Assembly: GCA_014764485.1 (NCBI GenBank)
Contig: JACXWA010000069.1
Location: 1 to 35,178, forward strand
Direction: 5' to 3'
Length of the DNA: 35,178 nucleotides
Source: Candidatus Sulfomarinibacter kjeldsenii
GTDB taxonomy: Bacteria > Acidobacteriota > Thermoanaerobaculia > Thermoanaerobaculales > Sulfomarinibacteraceae
In this document: in pieces, positions 10,319 to 18,857 of the stretch
Numbering within the stretch: the first letter of the stretch is position 1
How the letters are laid out: each line of letters starts with the position of its first letter
Position numbers and translations under genes: made by a program
The notes under the pieces: model-generated
What the model was told of the DNA's origin: nothing
Databases searched by the model: none
Seen by the model: only the letters and a program-made list of their open reading frames with translations

Positions 10319-10346
10319 CGCCCGGCTGACGGCCGGGCTTTTATTT
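10319..10346 (+). terminator. Rho-independent terminator after tRNA-Gly
   Basis: GCCCGGC TGAC GGCCGGGC followed by TTTTATTT. Confidence 0.85.
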
Positions 10347-10431
10347 CAGACTCCGGCTCATTGCACAGGTTCTCATGGGTATCCGAGCGTTCTTGACCAC
10401 CATCAGCGGTTACCATAAGATCAGCTTTCCA

Positions 10432-10506
10432 GGCGACGTGGCCAAGTGGTAAGGCAGGGGCCTGCAAAGCCCTTATCCCCCGGTTCGAATCCGGGCGTCG
10501 CCTCCA
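10432..10506 (+). tRNA. tRNA-Cys (GCA), CCA encoded
   Basis: GGCGACG...GGCCTGCAAAGCC anticodon arm...CGGTTCGAATCCG T-arm...CGTCGCC T CCA. Confidence 0.96.
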
Positions 10507-10593
10507 AACTCCCCGATCCTCGATACTGGATGCTGGCGATTGGCGGACCCTCCGACAATCAGGGGCTCTCCCCACTTCCACATGACGAGGTTT

Positions 10594-10664
10594 ACCCGCA
10601 GATCACGCGGATTGACGCAGATATTCATCCTTTGGTGATCTGCGTTATCTGCGTCATCTGCGGG
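10594..10664. repeat. Palindrome with CGCAGAT/ATCTGCG tandem-repeat arms
   Basis: CGCAGATCACGCGGATTGACGCAGATATTCATCCTTTGGTGATCTGCGTTATCTGCGTCATCTGCGGG read directly. Confidence 0.85.
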
Positions 10665-10734
10665 CAGGGCTGTGAGTGGGTGGCCCGAATAGCCGAACTG
10701 CCGTATAGCCGAAAAGCCAAAGGGCGCAGGCGGG

Positions 10735-12375
10735 CTACTCCTTGTCAGCAGCCTTTTTCGTCGCGGTCTTTTTCTTCGCGGGGGCCTTCTTCTTTGCCGG
10801 GGCCTTCTTCGCAGCTGCCTTCTCTGTCGTGGTCTTTTTTGCAGTTGCTTTCTTGGTGGCTGGCTTCTTCTTCGCAACCTTCTTGGCGGTCGTCTTCTTT
10901 TCTGCCGCCTTCTTTACGGGCGTCTTCTTCGCGGGCGCCTTCTTCTTGGTTGCAGTCGCCTTCTTCGCCTCACCTTTGCCCAGCGCCGCAGCGAGCTGCG
11001 CGCCGAAACCGGTGACTGCCGGCGCCGCATCCGCCGCCGACTCCATGTGCGGTGAATATTCCTGCCGCTCCAGGTCACGCTTGAGCGCGCGCACCGACAG
11101 GCTGATCCGGCGTCGGGTGGGGTCAAGACCCATGAGCTTGAGCTTGATCTTCTCACCCGGAGAAAACGCGCCGCGGGGGTCGGCATCCCTCTCCAAACCA
11201 AGCTCGGAGATTGGGATCAATCCACTGAGACCCGGTTCGAGTTCGACAAAGACACCGAAGTCGGCCCCGTTTTCGACGGTTCCCTCGACGGTTTGGCCCT
11301 CCTGGTATCGCATCTCGATCCGCTCCCACGGGTCCCGATCGGGCATTTGGCGCATGGTGAGGCCAATACGGCGGTTTTCGACATCGACATCGCGCACCCA
11401 ACCGCGGACGGTTTCCCCGACCTCAAAATCGGGTGTGTCGAGCTCAAGACCCGGCCGTAGTTGGCTCACATGCAGCAGGCCGTCGATGCCTGACTCGAGC
11501 TGCACGAAGACGCCGAAGTCGGTCTTTCGGACCACAATGCCCTCAAAAGACGCGCGTGCCGAATACTGATCTTCCACCGCCAACCACGGGTCCTCCACCA
11601 GAGCCTTCATGCTGAGCGAGATTCGATCCTTCTCACGATCGAGATCAAGGATCTTGACCTGCACCTGCTGGTCCATTTGCAGCTCTTCGCGCGGATGGTT
11701 GACACGGTGATGGGCAATCTCGGTCACGTGAACCAGGCCATCGACCCCGCCGAGCTCGACAAAGGCACCAAAGTCAGTGATCGACCGCACCGTGCCCTCG
11801 ACCTCTGCACCTACTTCGAGCTTCGACCACGCCTCTTCGCGCAGACGCCCTTTCTCCTGATTGAGATGGGCCGCCCGTGATACCACCAACCGTTGACCGT
11901 CAGGCTGGTACTCGAGCACCTTGAACGTATAGGTCTGACCAAGGTGTTGATCGACGTCCTCGGAGCGCACATCTGAAATATGGGAGATCGGGCAGAATCC
12001 ACGTACCCCGGATACGACTACGTCGAATCCGCCTTTGCGACGGCCAACCACCTTGCCCTCGACCGGATCGCCCGAGGCCACCGCCTCATTGAGCTTTTCC
12101 TTGAGCTGTGCCTCGAGGGCCAGCCGACGGGAGACTCGAATCTCCTCCCCTGACGAGACCACCACGACCTCAACCGGATCTCCGGTACCGAGATCATCGA
12201 TCTCCGTCCGGTCAAGGACCGCTTCGGACTTTCCAGAAACATCGACCAGCGCGACATCGCCTTTGATGGCGACAATCGTTCCTTTGATGACATCGCCGAC
12301 ATTGAGGGCTTCGACTTCAAAACTCTCGCGCAGCGCTTTTTCGAACTCGTTCACGTTGTTGGGTTCTTCGCTCAT
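10735..12375 (-). CDS. rpsA: Ribosomal protein S1-like protein with Lys/Ala-rich histone-H1-like C-terminal tail
   Basis: About five S1 repeats (GDVIKGTIVAIKGDVALVDV; GAEVEGTVRSITDFGAFVELGGVDGLVHVTEI; GQTVEGTVENGADFGVFVELEPGLSGLIPISEL) then KKATATKKKAPAKKTPVKKAAEKKTTAKK... Confidence 0.88.
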   Translation of the reverse strand: MSEEPNNVNEFEKALRESFEVEALNVGDVIKGTIVAIKGDVALVDVSGKSEAVLDRTEIDDLGTGDPVEVVVVSSGEEIRVSRRLALEAQLKEKLNEAVASGDPVEGKVVGRRKGGFDVVVSGVRGFCPISHISDVRSEDVDQHLGQTYTFKVLEYQPDGQRLVVSRAAHLNQEKGRLREEAWSKLEVGAEVEGTVRSITDFGAFVELGGVDGLVHVTEIAHHRVNHPREELQMDQQVQVKILDLDREKDRISLSMKALVEDPWLAVEDQYSARASFEGIVVRKTDFGVFVQLESGIDGLLHVSQLRPGLELDTPDFEVGETVRGWVRDVDVENRRIGLTMRQMPDRDPWERIEMRYQEGQTVEGTVENGADFGVFVELEPGLSGLIPISELGLERDADPRGAFSPGEKIKLKLMGLDPTRRRISLSVRALKRDLERQEYSPHMESAADAAPAVTGFGAQLAAALGKGEAKKATATKKKAPAKKTPVKKAAEKKTTAKKVAKKKPATKKATAKKTTTEKAAAKKAPAKKKAPAKKKTATKKAADKE

Positions 12376-12438
12376 GGTAGGCCTCGCACGCAGATATCCG
12401 CGCTTTGTTTACACGGGAGGCGAAAGAATAACACAACA

Positions 12439-12552
12439 GGGAATTAGGAGTTAGGAATTATGAATTCGGAATTCCCGTCCCCCGTCCCATGATCGGACCG
12501 TCACGGGTGGTTGGGTGGCATTCCTAATTCCTAATTCCTAATTCCTCATTCA
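12439..12552. repeat. Palindrome with GGAATTA/TAATTCC tandem-repeat arms, copy A
   Basis: GAATTAGGAGTTAGGAATTATGAATTCGGAATTCC ... GGGTGGCATTCCTAATTCCTAATTCCTAATTCCTCATTC. Confidence 0.85.
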
Positions 12553-12554
12553 AT

Positions 12555-13844
12555 CTACTTTGCTTGCCAGACGATCTCGCCGCCGATGATGGTGGCCGCC
12601 GGCCATCCCTTGAGGCGCATTCCAGAAAACGGAGTATTGTGCGCCCGCGATTGGAATGTCGAGGAATCAACGGAACGAAGAGCGCGCAGATCGAGAACGG
12701 TGACGTCGGCTGGTGCACCCTCACGCAGGCTGCCCCCCGGAAGACCAAAGACTTCGGCCGGGCGCGTGGACATCAATCGCACCAATTGCATCAACCCGAT
12801 CACTCGACCATGGACCAGACGGTCGAGGGCCAGCGGGACTGCGGTCTCGAGACCTACGATTCCGAATGGTGCATCCGAAAAATCCAGCTCCTTCTCGTCG
12901 GCATGGTGAGGTTCGTGGTCGGAGACGATCGCATCCACCGTCCCGTCGTAGATGGCCTGGAGAACGGCTTCGACATCCGCCGCACTCCGCAGCGGCGGGT
13001 TGGTCTTCCAGTTTGGGTTGTAATTGGCTCCGGCCACGTCCTCGTCGGTGAGTACGAACTGGTGCGCCGCCACCTCGCAACTCACCGCCAGCCCACGCTG
13101 TTTCGCAGTACGAACCAGATCGAGAGCGGTTGAGGTCGAGAGGTGGCAGAGGTGCAGCCGGCCGCCGGTAAGCTCGGCGAGGAGGACATCGCGTGCGACC
13201 ATGACCTCTTCAGCAGAGGTTGGCATTCCGCGTAGGCCGATTCGCGAGGACACAGCCCCCTCATGCATCGAGCCACCGTCGGAGAGGTCGAGATCCTCCT
13301 CGTGTGCCGCTACTGGAACATCGAAACTGCGAGCGTACTCGAGCACCCGCCGAAAAAGCTGCGCATTCGTTACCGGTCGTCGATCGTCCGAGACGGCCAC
13401 TGCCCCGGCACCAACCATTTCGCCAATCTCGGCCATCTCTTCGCCCTCGAGTCCGACAGACACCGCGCCAACCGGATAGACCCTCGCGAGACCGATTTGT
13501 TCGGCACGCTTGAGAATGAATGACGTAACAGAGGGATCGTCGTTCACAGGATTGGTATCGGGCATGCAACAGAGAGAGGTAAAGCCGCCCGCCACCGCCG
13601 CCCGACAGCCGCTCTCGATGGTTTCCTTGTGCTCGAAGCCCGGCTCCCGAAGGTGGGTGTGGAGGTCGATGAACCCGGGAGCCACGACCAGCCCTGCGGC
13701 ATCGAGGACCCTGGTCTCGGACGGTACGTCGAGACGCTCACCGAGAGCCGCCACACTCCCGTTTTCGAGGAGTACGTCCATCCCCTGGTCGAGACCCTGC
13801 GAAGGGTCTATGACCCGGCCGTTACGAATCAGAAGCCGCTTCAC
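12555..13844 (-). CDS. pyrC: Dihydroorotase
   Basis: GTG start 13844; [74 protein letters not shown]. Confidence 0.95.
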   Translation of the reverse strand: MKRLLIRNGRVIDPSQGLDQGMDVLLENGSVAALGERLDVPSETRVLDAAGLVVAPGFIDLHTHLREPGFEHKETIESGCRAAVAGGFTSLCCMPDTNPVNDDPSVTSFILKRAEQIGLARVYPVGAVSVGLEGEEMAEIGEMVGAGAVAVSDDRRPVTNAQLFRRVLEYARSFDVPVAAHEEDLDLSDGGSMHEGAVSSRIGLRGMPTSAEEVMVARDVLLAELTGGRLHLCHLSTSTALDLVRTAKQRGLAVSCEVAAHQFVLTDEDVAGANYNPNWKTNPPLRSAADVEAVLQAIYDGTVDAIVSDHEPHHADEKELDFSDAPFGIVGLETAVPLALDRLVHGRVIGLMQLVRLMSTRPAEVFGLPGGSLREGAPADVTVLDLRALRSVDSSTFQSRAHNTPFSGMRLKGWPAATIIGGEIVWQAK

Positions 13845-14781
13845 TGGGTCCTCCGGCGAGTAGGTAGAGAATGGCCATGCGGACGGCGACACCGTTGGTC
13901 ACCTGTTCCAGGATCAACGACTGCGAACCGTCGGCCACGAGGGAGTCTATTTCGACCCCGCGATTCATCGGACCCGGGTGCAAAACAACCGCGCGGTCAG
14001 CGGCGAGTTTCAGACGCTCGGGTGTGAGAGCGAAGAAATCGAAATACTCACGCATCGAGGGGAAGTTGACCCGCTTTTGGCGCTCGAGTTGAATACGGAG
14101 CATCATCACGACGTCCGCGTCCTCGAGGGCTGGCTCCAATCGCAAAAAAGTACTGACACCCAGCTCTTCCACCTCGAGTGGCAGGAGTGACGCGGGGGCC
14201 ACAAAGCGCACCTCCGCACCCATTTTGTCGAGCAGAAAGGCGTTCGAACGCGCCACACGCGAATGGCGGATATCGCCGGCAACAACCACCTTGAGCCCTT
14301 CGAGACTCCCGAAGTGCTGGCGCATGGTGAAGGCATCGAGCAGGGCCTGGGTCGGGTGCTCGTTGATGCCGTCACCGGCGTTGATGATTGACGCGGGCAC
14401 CTCCTGAGCCAGCCGGTGCGGTGCCCCGGAATTTGGATGGCGAATGACGATGAAGTCTGGTGCCATCGCCATGAGATTCTGGGCCGTATCGAAGAGCGTT
14501 TCGCCCTTGCTCACCGATGACCCCGAGGCCGAGAAATTAAGAGTGTCGGCCGACAGCCGCTTTTCAGCGACCTCGAACGAGAATCGCGTCCTTGTCGAAG
14601 GCTCCATGAAGAGGTTGACCACCGTCGAACCTCTCAGAGTCGGAACCTTCTTGATCGGTCGCTTGGCTACATCGAGGAGTTCCTCTGCGGTATCAAGGAT
14701 GAGCTGTATCTCCCCGGCATCAAGCTGACTGATCCCAACCACATCCTTCCGCGCCAGAGCGGTCGCCGACTCAACCACCAT
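13822..14781 (-). CDS. pyrB: Aspartate carbamoyltransferase catalytic subunit
   Basis: [91 protein letters not shown]. Confidence 0.96.
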   Translation of the reverse strand: MVVESATALARKDVVGISQLDAGEIQLILDTAEELLDVAKRPIKKVPTLRGSTVVNLFMEPSTRTRFSFEVAEKRLSADTLNFSASGSSVSKGETLFDTAQNLMAMAPDFIVIRHPNSGAPHRLAQEVPASIINAGDGINEHPTQALLDAFTMRQHFGSLEGLKVVVAGDIRHSRVARSNAFLLDKMGAEVRFVAPASLLPLEVEELGVSTFLRLEPALEDADVVMMLRIQLERQKRVNFPSMREYFDFFALTPERLKLAADRAVVLHPGPMNRGVEIDSLVADGSQSLILEQVTNGVAVRMAILYLLAGGPSEAASDS

Positions 14782-15346
14782 TGTCAGCCTCCCTGCCAAT
14801 CCAGACGCCATCCTCCCCGTCGACCTCGGTAAGCCGTACCTGGACATCCTCGTCTCGAGTGGTATCGAGGGCCTTGCCAACCACATCGGCGGCTATCGGC
14901 AGCTCTCGGTGGCCGCGGTCGATCAACACCGCGAGGCGAACGGCAGTCGGCCGTCCCCAGTCAGCCAGAGTGTCGAGAGCGGCACGAATTGTGCGGCCGG
15001 TGAAAAGGACATCGTCGACCAGATAGATGACCTGGTCGTCGATGGAGTCGGGCAGGACCGTTTTCTTGAGCACCGGCTGCTGGTGAGCCGGTCGCCAGGG
15101 ACCGACGTCGTCGCGGTAGAGAGTGATGTCGAGCCGGCCGACCGGCACCTCGCGGCCTGTGGCCTCGCCAAGGGCGCGAGCCAGGCGATCGGCCAACGGA
15201 ATACCGCGGGTGTGTATGCCCACCAACATCAGGGAGTCGCCATCTCGTTCGAGGATTTCTGCCGCCATCCGGGCGACTGTTCGCCCCATCGCCGCCTCAT
15301 CCAAGACTTCCGTTAGAGCGGTGCGGCTAGCCTTATCGGCAGTCAT
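14771..15346 (-). CDS. pyrR: Bifunctional pyr operon regulator / uracil phosphoribosyltransferase
   Basis: [56 protein letters not shown] (PRPP-binding motif). Confidence 0.95.
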   Translation of the reverse strand: MTADKASRTALTEVLDEAAMGRTVARMAAEILERDGDSLMLVGIHTRGIPLADRLARALGEATGREVPVGRLDITLYRDDVGPWRPAHQQPVLKKTVLPDSIDDQVIYLVDDVLFTGRTIRAALDTLADWGRPTAVRLAVLIDRGHRELPIAADVVGKALDTTRDEDVQVRLTEVDGEDGVWIGREADNGG

Positions 15347-15367
15347 CTCACCCCCACGAACTGATAC

Positions 15368-15392
15368 AAAAAAAGCTCCCCGTTCGGGAAGC
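15368..15392 (-). terminator. Rho-independent terminator in the pyrR leader (candidate attenuator)
   Basis: Minus strand: GCTTCCC GAAC GGGGAGC TTTTTTT, ending about 20 nt before the pyrR start codon. Confidence 0.8.
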
Positions 15393-15481
15393 GAATTGAC
15401 GGATTTCTATTTCTCGATCTCGCATCGGCGCGATGGTAGCACACGCGATGCCGACCCATCTCGAGGCGGCCCGCCCAATTT

Positions 15482-15602
15482 GAATGAGGAATGGGGAGTC
15501 AGGAATAAGGAACTCCCGCCCGCACGCCCGGTGGCGTGATAGTCCGTGGCGATGGGTGGGCTGCATTCCTCATTCCTAATTCCTAATTCCTAATTCTCAA
15601 TT
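15482..15602. repeat. Palindrome with GGAATTA/TAATTCC tandem-repeat arms, copy B
   Basis: GAATGAGGAATGGGGAGTCAGGAATAAGGAACTCC ... GGGTGGGCTGCATTCCTCATTCCTAATTCCTAATTCCTAATTC; core resembles copy A. Confidence 0.82.
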
Positions 15603-15626
15603 ATCTAGACGGTATGATGTGCGTCG

Positions 15627-16505
15627 ATGACCGCACACGCTTCCCCACGCGCCTCGGACCGTTTGATGGTCCTCGCTGCGGCGTTGCTTTTCTCGACCGG
15701 CGGTGCAGTGGTCAAAATGACGTCGCTCACCGGCCCACAGGTCGCATGCACCCGGGCGGCAATTGCCACGGCCGCGCTCCTCATTTTTCTCCCGAATGCC
15801 TGGCGGGGATTGAGTTGGCGATCGGTACTCGTCAGCTGCGCGTATGCGGCAACCACAGTTTCCTTCGCCCTTGCCAACAAACTGACAACCGCCGCCAACG
15901 CGGTATTTTTGCAAAGCACGGCGCCTCTTTACATCCTCATACTCAGCCCTTTACTCCTGAGCGAGCCGATCCGTCGACGGCATCTGCTTTTCATGGCCGC
16001 CCTCGCGACCGGGATGTCGATGATTGTCGGCGGCGGCCAGCCTCCGTCCTCCACCGCTCCGCAGCCGCTGCTTGGAAATCTCCTGGGCATCTTTACCGGC
16101 GTGTGTTGGGCCCTGACCGTCATCGGCCTGCGCTGGCTCGGGCGCGAACAAAAAACCGAGACCCAGAGCCACGCCGCGGCAGCCGCCGTTGTCGGTGGCA
16201 ACCTCATCGCGAGCCTTGCGACTCTCCCCGCAGCCCTACCGCTGGCGGCCACAACAGCGGTCGATTGGGCCGCGGTGAGCTTCCTCGGCATCTTTCAGAT
16301 CGCCCTCGCATATGTTTTTCTGGTGCACGGCGTCAAGCGGGTCGGTGCCCTCGAGGCCTCCCTGCTCATTCTTCTCGAGCCCGTACTGAGTCCGCTGTGG
16401 GCGTGGCTCGTCCACGGCGAACAGCCGTCCTCGCTGGCGATGGCGGGGGGTGCGATGATTGTCGTTGCAACCGCCGCCTACACGGCGTGGGGTGAGAGGT
16501 CTTAA
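15627..16505 (+). CDS. EamA/DMT-superfamily transporter
   Basis: 292 aa, about 10 TM segments: LMVLAAALLFSTGGAVVKMTSLTGPQVACTRAAIATAALLIFLP; the overlapping 15614..16495 frame is low-complexity and non-hydrophobic. Confidence 0.9.
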   Translation: MTAHASPRASDRLMVLAAALLFSTGGAVVKMTSLTGPQVACTRAAIATAALLIFLPNAWRGLSWRSVLVSCAYAATTVSFALANKLTTAANAVFLQSTAPLYILILSPLLLSEPIRRRHLLFMAALATGMSMIVGGGQPPSSTAPQPLLGNLLGIFTGVCWALTVIGLRWLGREQKTETQSHAAAAAVVGGNLIASLATLPAALPLAATTAVDWAAVSFLGIFQIALAYVFLVHGVKRVGALEASLLILLEPVLSPLWAWLVHGEQPSSLAMAGGAMIVVATAAYTAWGERS

Positions 16506-16511
16506 TGCGCC

Positions 16512-16666
16512 ACCGACGCGTCGATGCACATTGTTACTTCAACGACACAGGTGCCACTCTTCGCATTGTTTGCCCGAAACGCACTTCGAAATCCTGACGC
16601 GATCAAATCAAACAATGCGAAGGGTGGCACCATCCACGCCGACGCGGAACGCGCTCTTCACTGCTG
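16512..16666 (-). repeat. Hairpin element family 1, copy 1 (reverse orientation)
   Basis: Arms 16550-16572 GGTGCCACTCTTCGCATTGTTTG and 16609-16631 CAAACAATGCGAAGGGTGGCACC; flank CGACACAGG marks the 3' side of the element. Confidence 0.9.
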
Positions 16667-17062
16667 GTGTTTCGCGCCGTGCGCAACGGTAACAACCGTA
16701 TGGATTCCACCGCGGAGGCGATAATCGAGGGCTACCTCCATCCAGCGCGGCGAGCAGCATCCGACCAGGTCCTCGAGTACCCGGTTGGCCGCGTGTTCCT
16801 GGTAGATGCCGACGCTTCGAAAGCTCGTGAGGTAGTACTTGAAGGACTTGAGCTCGATGCAACCATCGGACGGCAGGTAGCGCACCGTCAGAGTGCCAAA
16901 GTCCGGTAGGCCGGAAAATGGACACACGCAAGTCCACTCGTCGGTGGCTATTTCCACAAGGGCCTCGCGCCCCGGGTATTCGTAGGGAAAGGTTTCGAGG
17001 ATCTCCGGGGTCAGTGCTTCGACCCCCAGGAACGGGAATTCTCTGCCTTCGGCTTCGACCAT
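16658..17062 (-). CDS. queF: NADPH-dependent 7-cyano-7-deazaguanine reductase
   Basis: EWTCVCPFSGLPDFGTLTVRYLPSDGCIELKSFKYYLTSFRSVGIYQEHAANRVLEDL is the QueF signature; start taken as ATG 17062 with SD GGAGG. Confidence 0.95.
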   Translation of the reverse strand: MVEAEGREFPFLGVEALTPEILETFPYEYPGREALVEIATDEWTCVCPFSGLPDFGTLTVRYLPSDGCIELKSFKYYLTSFRSVGIYQEHAANRVLEDLVGCCSPRWMEVALDYRLRGGIHTVVTVAHGAKHQQ

Positions 17063-17136
17063 CTGAGGTCCTCCACCCGTTATCGTAGCAACTCCCGATC
17101 GATTACACTCCAGGTAACCCACGCGCGAGGTATGAC

Positions 17137-17970
17137 ATGAGCTACGTCAAGAAATTCCAAGTCGAGCCCGGCGCCAGGATCCAACTCGACAAAATCGACG
17201 CTGACTTCAAGCCCAAGGGCCTTGATCGCGACGAGGCCGAGGAGAGAATCCGCGAACTGACCGTCGAACTTCGCGACCTCCAACACCTCATGTACGCGGA
17301 AGATCAACGATCTCTGCTGATCGTCCTCCAGGGGCGCGACGCCGCCGGCAAGGACGGAACGATCCGCCACGTCTTCGGACCCATGAATCCCCAGGGGACC
17401 CGAGTCACCAGCTTCAAGGTGCCATCAAAAGAGGAACAGGCTCACGACTTCCTGTGGCGATGCCACAAGGCCGCACCAAAGCGGGGCATGGTCGGAATCT
17501 TCAATCGCTCGCACTACGAGGACGTTCTCGTGGTGCGAGTCCACGACCTGGTGCCCAAGAAAATCTGGTCGAAACGCTTTGATCACATCAACGCCTTCGA
17601 ACGCCTTCTCGCCGACAAAGGCACCATTGTCCTCAAGTTCTACCTTCACATCGATCGCGATGAACAGCTCGAACGGTTCAAGAAGCGAATGAACAACCCG
17701 AAGAAGAACTGGAAGATCAGCGACGCCGACTACACCGAGCGGCCTTACTGGGACGCGTACACTGAAGCGTTCGAAGATGCACTTTCAAAGTGCAGCACCG
17801 ACATCGCACCATGGTTCGTCGTTCCAGCCAACCGCAAGTGGGCCCGCAATTTGGTGATCGCTGAAATCGTGGCCGACACGATGAAGGGTCTGAACATGCG
17901 TTTCCCCGAACCGGAGGTAGATATTGAAGAGATTCGGCGGAAGTACCACGAGGCGGAACGGGCTGGGTGA
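17137..17970 (+). CDS. ppk2: Polyphosphate kinase 2 family protein
   Basis: LLIVLQGRDAAGKDGTIRHVFGPMNPQGTRVTSFKVPSKEEQAHDFLWRCH...GMVGIFNRSHYEDVLVVRVH; PPK2 Walker A/B motifs. Confidence 0.95.
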   Translation: MSYVKKFQVEPGARIQLDKIDADFKPKGLDRDEAEERIRELTVELRDLQHLMYAEDQRSLLIVLQGRDAAGKDGTIRHVFGPMNPQGTRVTSFKVPSKEEQAHDFLWRCHKAAPKRGMVGIFNRSHYEDVLVVRVHDLVPKKIWSKRFDHINAFERLLADKGTIVLKFYLHIDRDEQLERFKKRMNNPKKNWKISDADYTERPYWDAYTEAFEDALSKCSTDIAPWFVVPANRKWARNLVIAEIVADTMKGLNMRFPEPEVDIEEIRRKYHEAERAG

Positions 17971-17982
17971 GGCGAAGCTGCC

Positions 17983-18113
17983 AAGCGCTTCTCATTGGAA
18001 GGAGCCGGGTGCCACCCTTCGCATTGTTTGAATTCGCAGCGCCGAAGTACCAGCAGTACCTCCGGGGCAAACAATGCGAAGAGTGGCACCTGTGTCGTCG
18101 ATGCATCAACGCG
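17983..18113 (+). repeat. Hairpin element family 1, copy 2
   Basis: Arms 18008-18030 GGTGCCACCCTTCGCATTGTTTG and 18068-18090 CAAACAATGCGAAGAGTGGCACC, followed by TGTGTCGTCGATGC. Confidence 0.9.
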
Positions 18114-18190
18114 CATCGAAGGGGTGGCACGCGAGACTTCCAGAACCCATATTCTTTGATAGCAGATTACGACAGCATAAGGGGGCCATC

Positions 18191-18577
18191 ATGCGATGGA
18201 CTTACGCGTGTCCGCATTGTCAGGCGATGCTCAACCCCGACGAGACGGTGGTGCTGATTGGGGAGTGCGGTCCCCATCGTATCCTCCTCGGCTTCCACCC
18301 CGAACCAGGCAACTACAGGGCCTTTTTCCCGCCGGAGTTCGAACTCCAGGAGGGATCGACGTGGGATTTCTCGTGTCCGGTGTGTGATCGCAGTCTGGTC
18401 GCCGGCGCCGCACCCGATCTGTGTGCTCTCGACCTGGCGACCCAGGGAGTTCGCCATCGCCTCTATTTTTCCCGCACCGCGGGCGAACAGGCCACATTCC
18501 TGATCACCGCCGAGGGCATCTCGAGCCACGGCAAGGACTCGGACCAGCACTCGTTGGAGATGCTGGAGCTGGTCTGA
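18191..18577 (+). CDS. Zinc-ribbon/CpXC-like small protein
   Basis: MRWTYACPHCQAMLNPDE...WDFSCPVCDRSLVAG; two CxxC knuckles; ATG 18191 preferred because the upstream ORF extension comes from repeat copy 2. Confidence 0.6.
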   Translation: MRWTYACPHCQAMLNPDETVVLIGECGPHRILLGFHPEPGNYRAFFPPEFELQEGSTWDFSCPVCDRSLVAGAAPDLCALDLATQGVRHRLYFSRTAGEQATFLITAEGISSHGKDSDQHSLEMLELV

Positions 18578-18595
18578 GCCTATTGCCGCAAATCC

Positions 18596-18630
18596 AGAGC
18601 GCTTCTCGCTTCGGAGAGTGAGGTGCCACC
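18596..18630 (+). repeat. Partial left end of hairpin element family 1
   Basis: AGAGCGCTTCTCGCTTCGGAGAGTGAGGTGCCACC, then directly the 3' side of reverse-oriented copy 3. Confidence 0.75.
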
Positions 18631-18790
18631 GAAGCTTCCATGCGCGCAGCGGCATCGACGACACAGGTGCCACTCTTCGCATTGTTTACCCTGTACACAC
18701 TGCCAAATTCTGACGCGATCAAATAAAACAATGCGAAGGGTGGCACCATGCTCGCCGAAGCGGGAGGCGCTCTTCATTGCCGGATGGCAC
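18631..18790 (-). repeat. Hairpin element family 1, copy 3 (reverse orientation)
   Basis: Arms 18666-18687 GGTGCCACTCTTCGCATTGTTT and 18726-18747 AAACAATGCGAAGGGTGGCACC; flank GCATCGACGACACA. Confidence 0.9.
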
Positions 18791-18857
18791 CGGTGTCGTT
18801 GATGCGGCAGAGCGCTCCAAATAGGCGTCGGGGCATCCCGCGATGTACGATAGTCAC

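Noticed and set aside
15614-16495. 293-aa ORF overlapping the DMT transporter in another frame
   Set aside because: Arg/Pro/His-rich frame-shadow; the 15627 frame has clear TM segments.
18074-18777. Short ORFs with MRRVAPVSSM / GATLRIV-type N-termini
   Set aside because: They are translations of the hairpin-element arms, not genes.
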